Source: Candidatus Dormiibacterota bacterium | Lineage (GTDB): Bacteria > Chloroflexota > Dormibacteria > Aeolococcales > Aeolococcaceae | Length of the DNA: 64,000 nucleotides | Assembly: GCA_003142035.1 (NCBI GenBank) | Contig: PLOF01000074.1 | Span: 31,402-95,401, forward strand | Direction: 5' to 3' | In this document: in pieces, positions 16,958 to 25,431 of the stretch | Position numbering within the stretch: the stretch's first letter is position 1 | Layout of the letters: the number at the start of each line of letters is the position of its first letter | Notes under the pieces: model-generated | The model's input: only the letters and a program-made list of their open reading frames with translations | The model's database searches: none | What the model was told of the DNA's origin: nothing | Translations under genes and position numbers: made by a program

Positions 16958-17815
16958 GTGAGCCCGATCCACCTCGTGTGCGACAGCACCGCCGACCTCG
17001 ACGCCGCCTACGCCGCCGCCCACGGGGTCACGGTGGTGCCGCTGCGGGTCTTCTTCGGGGAGGAGGAGTTCCTCGATCAGGTCGAGATGTCCACTGCCGA
17101 GTTCTACCAGCGCATGCGCGCCGGCGGGCCTCACCCCCGGACGTCCCAACCACCCCCCGGCGACTTCGCCGCGGTCTTCTCCCGTCTGGGAGCTGATGGC
17201 GGCACCATCATCTGCACCACCATCTCGGGCGACCTGAGCGGGACGGTCGGCTCGGCGCTCCAGGCGCGCGGCTCCCTCCCCGATCTCGACATCCGGGTGG
17301 TCGACACCCGGTCAGTCGGGCCCGGCCACACCAACGCGGTCGAGGCGGCCGTCGCCGTCCGGGACCGGGGCGGCGAGGCGGACGACATCGTGGCCACCCT
17401 GAACCGGCTGGTGGCCGCGCAGCAGCTCGTCTTCACCGTGGAGACCCTCGAGTACCTCCATCGCGGGGGGCGTATCGGCGGCGCCCAGGCCGTCCTCGGC
17501 ACCGTCCTCGACATCAAGCCCATCCTCGGCATCCACGACGGCAAGATCGACGTGGTCGAACGGGTGCGCACCTACCCGCGGGCGCTGAAGCGCCTGGTGC
17601 AGGAGATGGCGTCCATGGTCCCCGAGTGGGGCCCCACAAAGGCCGCGGTCGCCCACGCCGCCAGCCCCCAGCACGCCCACGCCGTGGCCGCTCAGATCGC
17701 GGCGGTCACCGGTGAGCTGCCCACCATCGTGGAGGTGGGAGCGGTGCTCGGCTGCCACGCCGGACCGGGTGGATTCGGTCTCGCCTTCCACCCGAAGTCC
17801 GTCCTCGACGGCTGA
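16958..17815 (+). CDS. DegV family lipid-binding protein, copy 2
   Basis: A 285-residue paralogue of the preceding DegV, collinear over its whole length with the same motifs (VCDSTADL, TSQPPPGDF, GCHAGPGGFG). Equal length and closely similar sequence point to a tandem duplication followed by divergence; the two may prefer different acyl chains, which is inference from FakB paralogues. Its GTG start also has TAGGAT 10 bases upstream (16942-16947), so each copy appears to have its own promoter rather than one shared transcript. Confidence 0.92.
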   Translation: MSPIHLVCDSTADLDAAYAAAHGVTVVPLRVFFGEEEFLDQVEMSTAEFYQRMRAGGPHPRTSQPPPGDFAAVFSRLGADGGTIICTTISGDLSGTVGSALQARGSLPDLDIRVVDTRSVGPGHTNAVEAAVAVRDRGGEADDIVATLNRLVAAQQLVFTVETLEYLHRGGRIGGAQAVLGTVLDIKPILGIHDGKIDVVERVRTYPRALKRLVQEMASMVPEWGPTKAAVAHAASPQHAHAVAAQIAAVTGELPTIVEVGAVLGCHAGPGGFGLAFHPKSVLDG

Positions 17816-17927
17816 GCGGACCCCGCTCGGGGTTCGGCGGAGCCCCGCGACGCTCTCGCGCCAGACCCCAGTTACCGGTGTTAGGATGCTGGTCGGACGC
17901 CCAATCAATGTGAAAAGAGGACCGCCC

Positions 17928-18620
17928 ATGAACCTTGCGGTGGCGAACCCGGCGTCGGGAAGCGCGGGCGGTCGCGCGGCGATCAGCCGGCGGCGGCGCG
18001 CTGAGATCGTCCGGGCGGCGGCCACCGTGCTGGGCCGCCAGGGCAGCGCGGACACCTCGATGAAGGAGATCGCGCGCGAGGCGGGGGTCGCCCCCGGTCT
18101 CCTCCACTACTACTTCGAGTCCAAGGACGAGCTGCTGCTGGCCGTTGCCGGGGAGCTCGACCGGCAGATGAGCGAGGCATGGGCGGCGGCGGTCGAGGGC
18201 ATCGAGGACCCCCTGGAGCGACTGGTGGCGGCGCTGGACACCGCCGCCGGCTTGTGCGCCCGCCACCCGGAGCTATGGCGAGCACTGCTCGACGTCTCGA
18301 TGCTGAGCCTCTCCCATCCGGCGCTCCAGGCTCGGTGCCAGGAGCTGCGGACGCGGTTCGTCGCGGGCATCGAGGCCGAGGTGCGCGGGGCCCTGGGGCG
18401 GCTGCCCGCCTACTCGCTGGTGGCCCCGGGGGACCTCGCCAGCGCCATCGGTGGGGCCATCGAGGGGGCTGCCGTCGCCGCCCTGGTCGGGGGCCGCGAC
18501 ACCACCTCGTGGATGCGAGCGCTCAAGGTGATGGTGCTGTCGGTCGTGGTCACCGCCTACGTCACCGCCGGCCTGGAGCCACCCGTGGCCCGGCTCGCCC
18601 AGCTGCTCCGGCCGCGCTGA
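17928..18620 (+). CDS. TetR-family regulator
   Basis: A 230-residue TetR/AcrR regulator. The HTH is at about residues 42-62 (SMKEIAREAGVAPGLLHYYF), and the C-terminal domain is Ala-rich, with helices typical of the BetI-like group. ATG 17928 has AAAAGAGG 7 bases upstream, making it one of the few first genes here with a normal ribosome-binding site, and TAGGAT lies 40 bases upstream as a possible -10. The next gene begins 1 base after its stop, so the zinc-ribbon protein is cotranscribed. Its target is unknown; the MFS gene downstream is a candidate. Confidence 0.9.
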   Translation: MNLAVANPASGSAGGRAAISRRRRAEIVRAAATVLGRQGSADTSMKEIAREAGVAPGLLHYYFESKDELLLAVAGELDRQMSEAWAAAVEGIEDPLERLVAALDTAAGLCARHPELWRALLDVSMLSLSHPALQARCQELRTRFVAGIEAEVRGALGRLPAYSLVAPGDLASAIGGAIEGAAVAALVGGRDTTSWMRALKVMVLSVVVTAYVTAGLEPPVARLAQLLRPR

Positions 18621-18621
18621 G

Positions 18622-18990
18622 ATGCGCCACCGCGATCTCCGCTGCCCGAGCGGCTGCACCGGGGGCCGTTTCGAGGCGCTCAACGCCCCGGTCTACGTGG
18701 ATTCGCAAGCGCGCTACCTGGAGCACGACGACAGCTTCGCCACCTTCGTCTGCGCCGAGTGCCAGTCGGTGGCCGTCGACCTGATCCAGGCAGCCGATCT
18801 GATGCAGCGCGATGACGACGTCGAGCCCCAGGTGCTGGTCTGTCCCCAGTGCAGCACCCAGATGCTGCCGCCCCTCGACGACGAGCTGGCGCCCTTCGTG
18901 GAGTGCCCGATGTGCGAAACGCGCTTTGCACTCGAGGAGGGGATGCCACACCTTCACGGCACCACGTTTGACGCCGGGGAGGACACGTAG
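18622..18990 (+). CDS. Small zinc-ribbon protein
   Basis: A 122-residue protein of unknown role with several paired cysteines: CPSGC at the start, then CAEC, CPQC and CPMC, enough for two zinc sites. The spacing resembles zinc ribbons that bind nucleic acid or proteins, but no named family is evident. The middle and end are acidic. Its ATG follows the TetR stop with a single base between them (TGAGATG), so it is very probably translationally coupled to it. Confidence 0.8.
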   Translation: MRHRDLRCPSGCTGGRFEALNAPVYVDSQARYLEHDDSFATFVCAECQSVAVDLIQAADLMQRDDDVEPQVLVCPQCSTQMLPPLDDELAPFVECPMCETRFALEEGMPHLHGTTFDAGEDT

Positions 18991-19040
18991 GCCCGGGTGC
19001 TGGCGGGCAACCCACGCGCCGATGCCATCATGGGCCGGCC

Positions 19041-20342
19041 GTGCTCGAAATCCTCCGGGCGCTCCTGACCCGCCGCCTCGAACCCGCCCACCGGCTGCTG
19101 CTCGGCCAGCTGGTGATGTTCACCGGCATCGCCGCCCTCTTCCCGGTCGTGCCCCTCTACGTCCGCTCCCATGGCGGCACCTCCGCCGACATCGCCCTCT
19201 TCGTCGCCGGGCCACTGGTGGCCAGCGCCCTGGTACAGCTCCCGGCGGGACACCTCGTCGACCGCATCGGTCGCAAGCCGGTGCTGATCGGCAGCCGGCT
19301 GCTCTACGCGGCCCTCTCCGGCGGGCTCTTCCTCAACCTGGGACCGCTCTGGCTGCTGGCCCTGCTGCGCGTCGGGCAGGGAGCGAGCGGCGGCGCCTAC
19401 GTCCCGGCCCTCCGCGCCGCGCTCGCCGACCTCACCGCGCCCGCGGAGCGGGGCCACCGCTACGCGCAGCTCCAGGGCTGCGAGATGGTCGGGCTGCTCC
19501 TCGGGCCCGCCATCGGCGGGGCCATCGCCCTCTGGGCGTACTCGGGGATCTTCGCGGCCTCGGGGATCGCCGTCCTGCTCGGCCTGGGGGCTCTGATCCG
19601 CATGCCCGAGACACGCGGCGCTGACATCGCCGTGTCACCGCCCGCGCCGGCGCCCTCCGCGGCGCGGGTCGGCTCTCCGTCGCCGGCCGCGACTCCGGCT
19701 CCGGTCACCCCGCCGGCACGGCGCTGGTGGTGGCTCCGACCCGCGCTGCTCGTCCCGAGCGTGGCCCTGGCGGCATCCGGAACGATGTTCAGCATGTACG
19801 ACGTCGTCTGGCCGCAGTATCTGACCGCGCGCGGCTACGACAGCCTGGTCATCGGGCTCTCCATCTCCTTCTTCGCCGTGCCCATCCTCCTGCTCACCGG
19901 CAAGGGCGGCCGGCTGAGCGACCGAGCCAACCGGCGGCTGCTGGTGCCCGCGGCGCTCTGCGGAGTGGCCGCCTGTGCCTCCACCTACCCATGGCTCCGC
20001 AGCATCTTCCCGATCCTCGCCGTCGGCACGGTCGAGTCGCTCGCCGTCATGCTCGTCGAGCCCTCCCTCTTCGCCGTCATCAGCGAGTCGACGGCGACTT
20101 CGCTGCGGGGACGGGCGATGGGCATCGGTGGGCTCTTCGAGGCAGGCGGAGGTGCCTTCGGAGCCGGCGTGCTCGGTGCCCTCTACGGGATCGCCGAGCC
20201 CCTCCCCTTCCTGGGCGGCGCCACCGTCTGCCTGCTGGCCGCCCTGGTGTGTGCGCGCGCCCTCCCCCGCCATCGCCCCGCCGGAGCGGCGCCGGACCTC
20301 CAACCGGCAGGCATCGCCCGCCCCGAGGTGGACGTCGTCTGA
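19041..20342 (+). CDS. MFS transporter, 12-helix type
   Basis: A 433-residue major facilitator permease. Motif A occurs as GHLVDRIGRKPVLIG after helix 2, and a long Pro/Ala-rich loop near residues 205-230 separates the two six-helix halves. It is likely a drug or metabolite exporter; the substrate cannot be inferred. The GTG start has CATCAT 9 bases upstream and no ribosome-binding site, consistent with its own nearly leaderless transcript. It lies 50 bp after the zinc-ribbon gene and 109 bp before the carbonic anhydrase. Confidence 0.9.
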   Translation: MLEILRALLTRRLEPAHRLLLGQLVMFTGIAALFPVVPLYVRSHGGTSADIALFVAGPLVASALVQLPAGHLVDRIGRKPVLIGSRLLYAALSGGLFLNLGPLWLLALLRVGQGASGGAYVPALRAALADLTAPAERGHRYAQLQGCEMVGLLLGPAIGGAIALWAYSGIFAASGIAVLLGLGALIRMPETRGADIAVSPPAPAPSAARVGSPSPAATPAPVTPPARRWWWLRPALLVPSVALAASGTMFSMYDVVWPQYLTARGYDSLVIGLSISFFAVPILLLTGKGGRLSDRANRRLLVPAALCGVAACASTYPWLRSIFPILAVGTVESLAVMLVEPSLFAVISESTATSLRGRAMGIGGLFEAGGGAFGAGVLGALYGIAEPLPFLGGATVCLLAALVCARALPRHRPAGAAPDLQPAGIARPEVDVV

Positions 20343-20451
20343 GCCCGACGGGCGAGCAACGGCCGCAGGAGCTGCGGGCGGGAGATGTGGCAACGTGTCC
20401 GCCGCAAGCAACGCAGGCGTGCGGCGATGTCTGCCGCACCAGGAGGGGCCC

Positions 20452-20970
20452 ATGTCCGTGATCGACGACATCCAGGAGGACAACCTGATGCGCGCGTCCC
20501 GCTACGACGTGCGTGCCGGCTCCCTGCACGCGATCCCGGCCCGGCACATCGCCGTGGTCGGCTGCATGGACGGGCGGATCGACCTTCCCGCCATCCTCGG
20601 GCTGCAGACCGGGGATGCCCACCTCATCCGCAACGCGGGCGGCGTCGCCACCGATGACGTCATCCGCTCGCTGGTCGTCTCCCAGCGCATTCTCGGCACC
20701 CGCGAGGTGATGCTGGTCCACCACACGGGGTGCGGGATGCTCGGCTTCCGCGATGACGATCTGAAGGCACAGATCGAGCAGGAGACCGGCGTCCGGCCGC
20801 CCTTTGCCCTCGAGGCCTTCTCCGACCTCGATGCCGACGTGCGGCAGTCGGTCAACCGCATCCGCCTCAGCCCCTACCTGCCGTACCGGGACGAGGTGCG
20901 GGGGTTCGTCTTCGATGTGCTGACCGGCCGCCTCCGGGAGGTGTACGCCGGTATCGCGGCGGGCGGCTGA
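20452..20970 (+). CDS. Beta-class carbonic anhydrase
   Basis: A 172-residue beta carbonic anhydrase, interconverting CO2 and bicarbonate in the cytoplasm. The zinc ligands are seen as CMDGRID (Cys with the Asp-Arg dyad) and HTGCGM (His and Cys). The short length and sequence style resemble the small mycobacterial Rv1284 subgroup. ATG 20452 has AGGAGGGG a few bases upstream; the ORF track's earlier start (19975) runs inside the MFS gene. It ends directly against the stop of the convergent metallophosphatase, with no spacer. Confidence 0.93.
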   Translation: MSVIDDIQEDNLMRASRYDVRAGSLHAIPARHIAVVGCMDGRIDLPAILGLQTGDAHLIRNAGGVATDDVIRSLVVSQRILGTREVMLVHHTGCGMLGFRDDDLKAQIEQETGVRPPFALEAFSDLDADVRQSVNRIRLSPYLPYRDEVRGFVFDVLTGRLREVYAGIAAGG

Positions 20971-21747
20971 TCAGGCGAGCGCGGGGGGCATCGGCGGGAG
21001 CAGGGCGACCGTGGCCCCCACCGGGCCCGCATCCTCCCCGGGATTGCGTCCCCAGTAGCGGGAGAAGCGGCCGTCGAAGCCGATCACCCGCCCCCCCTGG
21101 CGCACGTACGGAACGGCCTTCCAGTGCGGGGTGTGGCCATGGACCACGCGCCGGGCGCCGAAGCGGCGCAGATGCGCGTCGAGGCGCTCGCGGTCCTCGA
21201 AGGCTCGCCGCCCGATCAGGTGGCGGAGGAGCACGACCACCCCTCCAGGTTCCTGGCTCAATAGGCCGGTCGCAGCCCGGTTCACCGCCTCGACGCTCTC
21301 ACCCAGGGCGGAGTAGTCGTCATCGTCGGTGTGCTGGACCAGGGTGCCGTCGTCGAGCAGCAGCATGACCGGCAGCCGGCGCAGCCAGGCCTCCATCTCC
21401 ACGTCGCCGGCGAGCGCCTCGAGGTCGGCGGGGTCGCCCCGCCGCCGCCGCCAGACGGACTCCAGCAGCTCGCCGTCACCCGCCCGCAGCCGCTCCCCGC
21501 CGAGACGCCGCTCCTCGATCAGCGCCATCACGAGCAGGTCGTGGTTGCCCAGGATGGCCCGGCTGTGGCGCCGCTCCATGGCGATCCGGGCCGCCTTGAG
21601 GCCACCTGCGTCGCCCGGCCGGCCACCGGTGAAGAAGTCGCCGAGGAAGACGGTCTCCACCTCGTCCTCGGGGAAGGCGGCCAGCGCCACAGAGAGGCGC
21701 TCGTGGTCGCCCTGGACGTCCCCGACGATGAGGACCGGCAGCGTCAT
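20971..21747 (-). CDS. Calcineurin-like metallophosphoesterase
   Basis: A 258-residue metallophosphoesterase with the dimetal site motifs of the PPP/ApaH group: GDVQGD near residue 9, GDFF, GNHD near 72 and HGHTPHW near 206. It may hydrolyse phosphoproteins or dinucleoside polyphosphates; the specificity is unclear. The ORF track's longer frame (to 22095) runs into the repeat region and is rejected; ATG 21747 gives a standard N-terminus (TLPVLIVGDVQGD). It is isolated from argH by the 440-bp region holding repeat copy B. Confidence 0.9.
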   Translation of the reverse strand: MTLPVLIVGDVQGDHERLSVALAAFPEDEVETVFLGDFFTGGRPGDAGGLKAARIAMERRHSRAILGNHDLLVMALIEERRLGGERLRAGDGELLESVWRRRRGDPADLEALAGDVEMEAWLRRLPVMLLLDDGTLVQHTDDDDYSALGESVEAVNRAATGLLSQEPGGVVVLLRHLIGRRAFEDRERLDAHLRRFGARRVVHGHTPHWKAVPYVRQGGRVIGFDGRFSRYWGRNPGEDAGPVGATVALLPPMPPALA

Positions 21748-21853
21748 CGGCTCAGGGTACCGGGGACGGAGGGCAAAGGCCATGGCCCGATGGGAAGTGG
21801 AGGGAGGTCCGCCCCACCTCCGAGAGGAGGAGGGACGTGCGTGTCTGATGGGG

Positions 21854-21877
21854 GTTAAGGACAGCGAAGTCCTTAAC
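21854..21877. repeat. GTTAAGGAC stem-loop, first copy
   Basis: A perfect 9-bp stem, GTTAAGGAC / GTCCTTAAC, with a 6-base loop AGCGAA. It directly abuts and shares 3 bases with the left arm of repeat copy B. The same stem with a different loop occurs at 63752-63775. Confidence 0.85.
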
Positions 21878-22054
21878 AGGGTGCTGAAGAACCCCCGACG
21901 AGGGATGTCGTTCCCAGACCGGTGAGGCGAAGGAGCCGACGAGGAGGCGAGGGAGCATACCTGCAGGTATTCGACCGAGCCCCCGCAGGAGGCGACGCAC
22001 GCATCGCCGAGGATGGGGGCGGCAGGACCGTCGGGGGTTCTTCCGCACCCTGTT
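21875..22054. repeat. Inverted-repeat element, copy B
   Basis: Two 26-bp arms (21875-21900 and 22029-22054) are inverted repeats with one mismatch and enclose 128 bp. The interior holds a 14-bp palindrome ATACCTGCAGGTAT (21957-21970) and a nested stem GCCCCC (21979-21984) / GGGGGC (22015-22020). Its right 69 bp match copy A with one mismatch. It fills the 440-bp gap between the metallophosphatase and argH genes, both on the minus strand. The rest of that gap (21748-21853, 22055-22187) shows no gene. Confidence 0.87.
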
Positions 22055-22187
22055 AGGGGGTTTGAAGGGTGGGGTGCGTCCCTCGCCTTCCACAAGGTGG
22101 GGATGCCCTCCGGCGGGCACGGAGCCCCGGACGCGGGGGCCGGGGGAGAGCCGACCGATCAGACTGAAGTGACGCCCTCGGTGCGGT

Positions 22188-23639
22188 TCAGCCGGCCAGG
22201 GTGCCGGCCAGCTTGCGGGTGCGGGCGACCGCGGCCGCGGCCCGGGTCAGGGCGCGGCCGACCGTCCGCGGGCCGGGCCCGCCGGGCAGCTCGCGGCGGC
22301 GCAGCGCCGCGTCGACGTCGAAGAGCGCCACGACCTCGCCGTCGAATCGGTCGGAGAGCTGCCGCCACTCCCCGACGCTCAGATCGGCGAGCGTCCTGCG
22401 CTCGGCGACGCAGCGCCGCACCGCGGCGCCCACCAGCGCGTGGGCCTCGCGGAAGGGCATGCCGCGCGCCACCAGGTGCTCGGCGACGTCGGTGGCGAGC
22501 AGCATCGGATCGGATGCGGCGCGGCGCATCGCCGCCACGTCGAAACGGAGCCGGCGGACCACGTCGGCGAGGATGCCGAGCGTCGCCAGGCTCGTGTCCA
22601 CGGCGTCGAAGAGCGGTTCCTTGTCCTCCTGGAGGTCCCGGTTATAGGCGAGCGGCAGCCCCTTGAGGACGGTCAGCAGCGCGACCAGGTCGCCGGTCAC
22701 TCGGCCCACCCGGCCCCGGGCCAGCTCGAGGACGTCGGGATTCTTCTTCTGCGGCATCAGCGAGGAACCGGTGGCGTGGGTGTCGGGCAGCTCGGCGAAA
22801 CCGAACTCCGCGGTGGTCCAGAGCACGATCTCCTCGGCCAGCCGGGAGAGATGGACCATCAGCAGCGCGCAGGTCGAGACCAGCTCCACCACGAAGTCGC
22901 GGTCGGAGACGGCATCGAGGCTGTTGGCGCTGAGCGCCGCGAAGCCGAGCGCGCGCTGGGTGCTGGCGCGGTCGATGGGCAGCGTGGTGCCGGCCAGCGC
23001 CCCGCTGCCGAGCGGCAGCACGTCGCAGCGGCGGTAGCCGTCGCCCAGCCGCTCCGCGTCGCGCTGGAGCATCTCGACGTAGGCCAGCAGGTGGTGGGCG
23101 AGCGAGACGACCTGGGCACGCTGGGTGTGGGTGTACCCGGGCAGCGGGGTGGCCCGGTGCTCGACCGCGCGTCCGAGCAGCGCCTGCTGCAGCCCGGCGC
23201 AGCCGAGCATCAGGTCGACGGTGCGGCGCCGGCACCAGAGGCGCAGATCGGTGGCCACCTGGTCGTTGCGACTGCGACCGGTGTGCAGCCGGCCGGCGAC
23301 CGGTCCGATCAGCTCGTGGAGGCGGCGCTCCACGGCGGCGTGGATGTCCTCGTCGGCCGGGTCGACGGCGAAGTCACCCCGGTCCAGCTCGCGACCCACG
23401 GCGCGCAGGCCGGCGAGGAGGGCGCGGAGGTCACCAGCCGTGATGAGGCCGACCTCGCGGAGCATCCGGGCGTGGGCGATCGACCCCTCGATGTCCTCGG
23501 CGTGGAGCCGGAGGTCGAACCCGAGGCTGCTCGTGTACTCCTCCACCCCCCGGGCGGTGCGGGTCCCCAGCCGCCCCTCCCAGACCTTGGAGGGGGCGCG
23601 CCGTGCCGGCTCGGGGTCCTTGCGCTTGCCCCGCGCCAT
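22188..23639 (-). CDS. argH: Argininosuccinate lyase
   Basis: A 483-residue argininosuccinate lyase of the fumarase/aspartase superfamily; it cleaves argininosuccinate to arginine and fumarate in the last step of arginine synthesis. The family signature GSSLMPQKKNPD is present near residue 290 with the catalytic Ser, and earlier conserved segments such as TGRSRNDQVATD and YTHTQRAQ are clear. Its ATG overlaps the argG stop as TGATG. It is the last gene of argCJBDRGH. Confidence 0.97.
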   Translation of the reverse strand: MARGKRKDPEPARRAPSKVWEGRLGTRTARGVEEYTSSLGFDLRLHAEDIEGSIAHARMLREVGLITAGDLRALLAGLRAVGRELDRGDFAVDPADEDIHAAVERRLHELIGPVAGRLHTGRSRNDQVATDLRLWCRRRTVDLMLGCAGLQQALLGRAVEHRATPLPGYTHTQRAQVVSLAHHLLAYVEMLQRDAERLGDGYRRCDVLPLGSGALAGTTLPIDRASTQRALGFAALSANSLDAVSDRDFVVELVSTCALLMVHLSRLAEEIVLWTTAEFGFAELPDTHATGSSLMPQKKNPDVLELARGRVGRVTGDLVALLTVLKGLPLAYNRDLQEDKEPLFDAVDTSLATLGILADVVRRLRFDVAAMRRAASDPMLLATDVAEHLVARGMPFREAHALVGAAVRRCVAERRTLADLSVGEWRQLSDRFDGEVVALFDVDAALRRRELPGGPGPRTVGRALTRAAAAVARTRKLAGTLAG

Positions 23640-24889
23640 CAGCGCCGCCTGACCTTGCGCTCGAGGCTGAGCGGAACGCTGTCCTCCAGGGCTCCCTGGA
23701 TGCGCGCCTGGGTCCGCAGCGGCAGACCGAACAGCTCGATGAAGCCCCGCGCCGCGGAGTGGTCAAAGGTGTCCTCGCGGCGGTCGTACGTCGCCAGCTC
23801 CTCGCGGTAAAGGGAGCCGGGCGCGCGCCGCCCGGCGACGCTCACGGTGCCGCGCCAGAGGCGGAGCTTGACCTCGCCGCTCACCGGCTCCTGGGTCACG
23901 GCGACGAAGGCGGCGAGGGCGCTGCGCAGCTGGCCAAACCAGAGGCCGTCGTAGACCAGCCGGGCCCACTCGTCGCCGAGGCGGCGCTTGAGATGGAAGA
24001 CGTCACGGCCCAGGGTCAGCGTCTCCAGGGCGGTGTGGGCGGCGTGGAGCACGACCGCGGCCGGCGCCTCGTAGATCTCGCGGGACTTGATCCCGACCAG
24101 ACGGTTCTCGACGTGGTCGATCCGGCCGACCCCGTGGGCACCGGCGAGGGCATTGAGCCGGGTGACCAGGATGTCCCCGGTGAGCCGCTCACCGTCCAGG
24201 GTCACCGGGATGCCGTGCTCGAAACCGAGTGAGATCAGAAGCCCCTCCTCGGGGGCCAGGTGCGGATCCACGGTCCAGGCGAAGACGTCCTCGGTGGGCT
24301 CCCGCCACGGGTCCTCCAGGGGACCAGCCTCAATGCTGCGCCCCCAGATGTTGGCGTCCACCGAGTACGGGGACTGCTGGGTGACGGGGACCTCGATGCC
24401 GTGCTCGCGGGCGAATTCGATCTCCTGGGGACGGCCCATCTCCCAGTCGCGGACGGGGGCGATCACCTCCAGCTCCGGTGCCAGAGCGGCGGTGGCGACG
24501 TCGAAGCGGACCTGGTCGTTGCCCTTGCCGGTGCAGCCGTGGGCAATCGCCTCCGCGCCCTCGTCGCGGGCGACGTCGACCAGGATTTTCGCGATCAGGG
24601 GCCGGGCCAGAGCGGTGGCCAGGGGATAGACGCCCTCGTACATCGCCGAGGCGGCAAGCGTCGGAAAGCAGAACTCCTCGATGAAGAGGCGGCGCGCGTC
24701 GATGGAGTAGGCGGCCACCGCCCCGGTGCGCAGGGCCCGGTCGGTGACCTCCTCGATGTTCTTGGCCTCACCGATGTCGGCGGTGCAGGTGATCACCTCG
24801 TAGCCGAGCCGCTCCTGGAGCCAGCGGATCGACACCGAGGTGTCGAGACCGCCGGAATATGCGAGGACGCAGCGCTTGGGCTTGCTCAC
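23639..24889 (-). CDS. argG: Argininosuccinate synthase
   Basis: A 416-residue argininosuccinate synthase joining citrulline and aspartate with ATP. The PP-loop YSGGLDTSVSIRWL is at residue 10; the substrate motifs GCTGKGNDQVRF and SVDANIWGRSIEAG are present. Start GTG 24889 overlaps the argR stop as GTGA, and its stop overlaps the argH start. The length is normal. Confidence 0.97.
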   Translation of the reverse strand: MSKPKRCVLAYSGGLDTSVSIRWLQERLGYEVITCTADIGEAKNIEEVTDRALRTGAVAAYSIDARRLFIEEFCFPTLAASAMYEGVYPLATALARPLIAKILVDVARDEGAEAIAHGCTGKGNDQVRFDVATAALAPELEVIAPVRDWEMGRPQEIEFAREHGIEVPVTQQSPYSVDANIWGRSIEAGPLEDPWREPTEDVFAWTVDPHLAPEEGLLISLGFEHGIPVTLDGERLTGDILVTRLNALAGAHGVGRIDHVENRLVGIKSREIYEAPAAVVLHAAHTALETLTLGRDVFHLKRRLGDEWARLVYDGLWFGQLRSALAAFVAVTQEPVSGEVKLRLWRGTVSVAGRRAPGSLYREELATYDRREDTFDHSAARGFIELFGLPLRTQARIQGALEDSVPLSLERKVRRR

Positions 24890-25431
24890 CGGACACCTCC
24901 GTGACCGCTCGGATGATTGCCTTCCAGAGCGCGGGCAGCGGTCGGCCCCCCGCCCAACGCGTCGCGCAACCGCTCCGCGAGCCGGCGCGCGCCCGGCCGC
25001 GAGCGGACCACGACCAGGACCGTGTCATCGCCCGCGACCGTGCCGGCGACCTCGTCGAAGTGGGCGGAGTCGATGAGTGCCGCCACGAGCGGCGCGCTGC
25101 TCGGGCGCGTGCGCAGGATCCCGATGTGCTCCACGAACTCCATGGAGCGGACATGTTCGCGCATGACCGCGCGCAGCCGGGTGCTGAGCGGTGACGGCTC
25201 GTCGGTGGCGGCAGCCGCCACATAGCGGAGTCCATCCGGGTCATGGACACGGGCCAGTCCCAGCTCCCGGATGTCCCGGGACACGGTGGCCTGGGTGGCA
25301 TCGAGGCCGCGGCGGTGCAGGGCGGCCACGATCTCGTCCTGGGTGCGCACCTTCCGGTCCCGGACCAGGTCGAGGATGGCCTGCTGCCGCTCCGTCTTGG
25401 CCGCGGGGACGACAGCGGAGATGACGTTCAC
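24886..25431 (-). CDS. argR: Arginine repressor
   Basis: A 181-residue ArgR: an N-terminal winged helix-turn-helix (QDEIVAALHRRGLDATQATVSRDI, about residues 32-55, with the conserved SRDI recognition end) and a C-terminal hexamerisation and arginine-binding domain (GTVAGDDTVLVV). It should bind ARG boxes when arginine is high; the probable site lies within the argC promoter. Placement inside the operon gives autoregulation. The protein is slightly long, with a His/Gly-rich C-terminal tail. The GTG start overlaps the argD stop. Confidence 0.95.
   Translation of the reverse strand: MNVISAVVPAAKTERQQAILDLVRDRKVRTQDEIVAALHRRGLDATQATVSRDIRELGLARVHDPDGLRYVAAAATDEPSPLSTRLRAVMREHVRSMEFVEHIGILRTRPSSAPLVAALIDSAHFDEVAGTVAGDDTVLVVVRSRPGARRLAERLRDALGGGPTAARALEGNHPSGHGGVR

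Noticed and set aside
15841-22054. Insertion sequence or composite transposon bounded by the two inverted-repeat copies
   Set aside because: The 6 kb between them contains ordinary chromosomal genes and no transposase, and the copies are in the same orientation as independent small units.
21752-22120. 122-residue minus-strand ORF across repeat copy B
   Set aside because: It follows the inverted-repeat element, is basic and Pro-rich, and parallels a shadow ORF over copy A; a by-product of the repeat.
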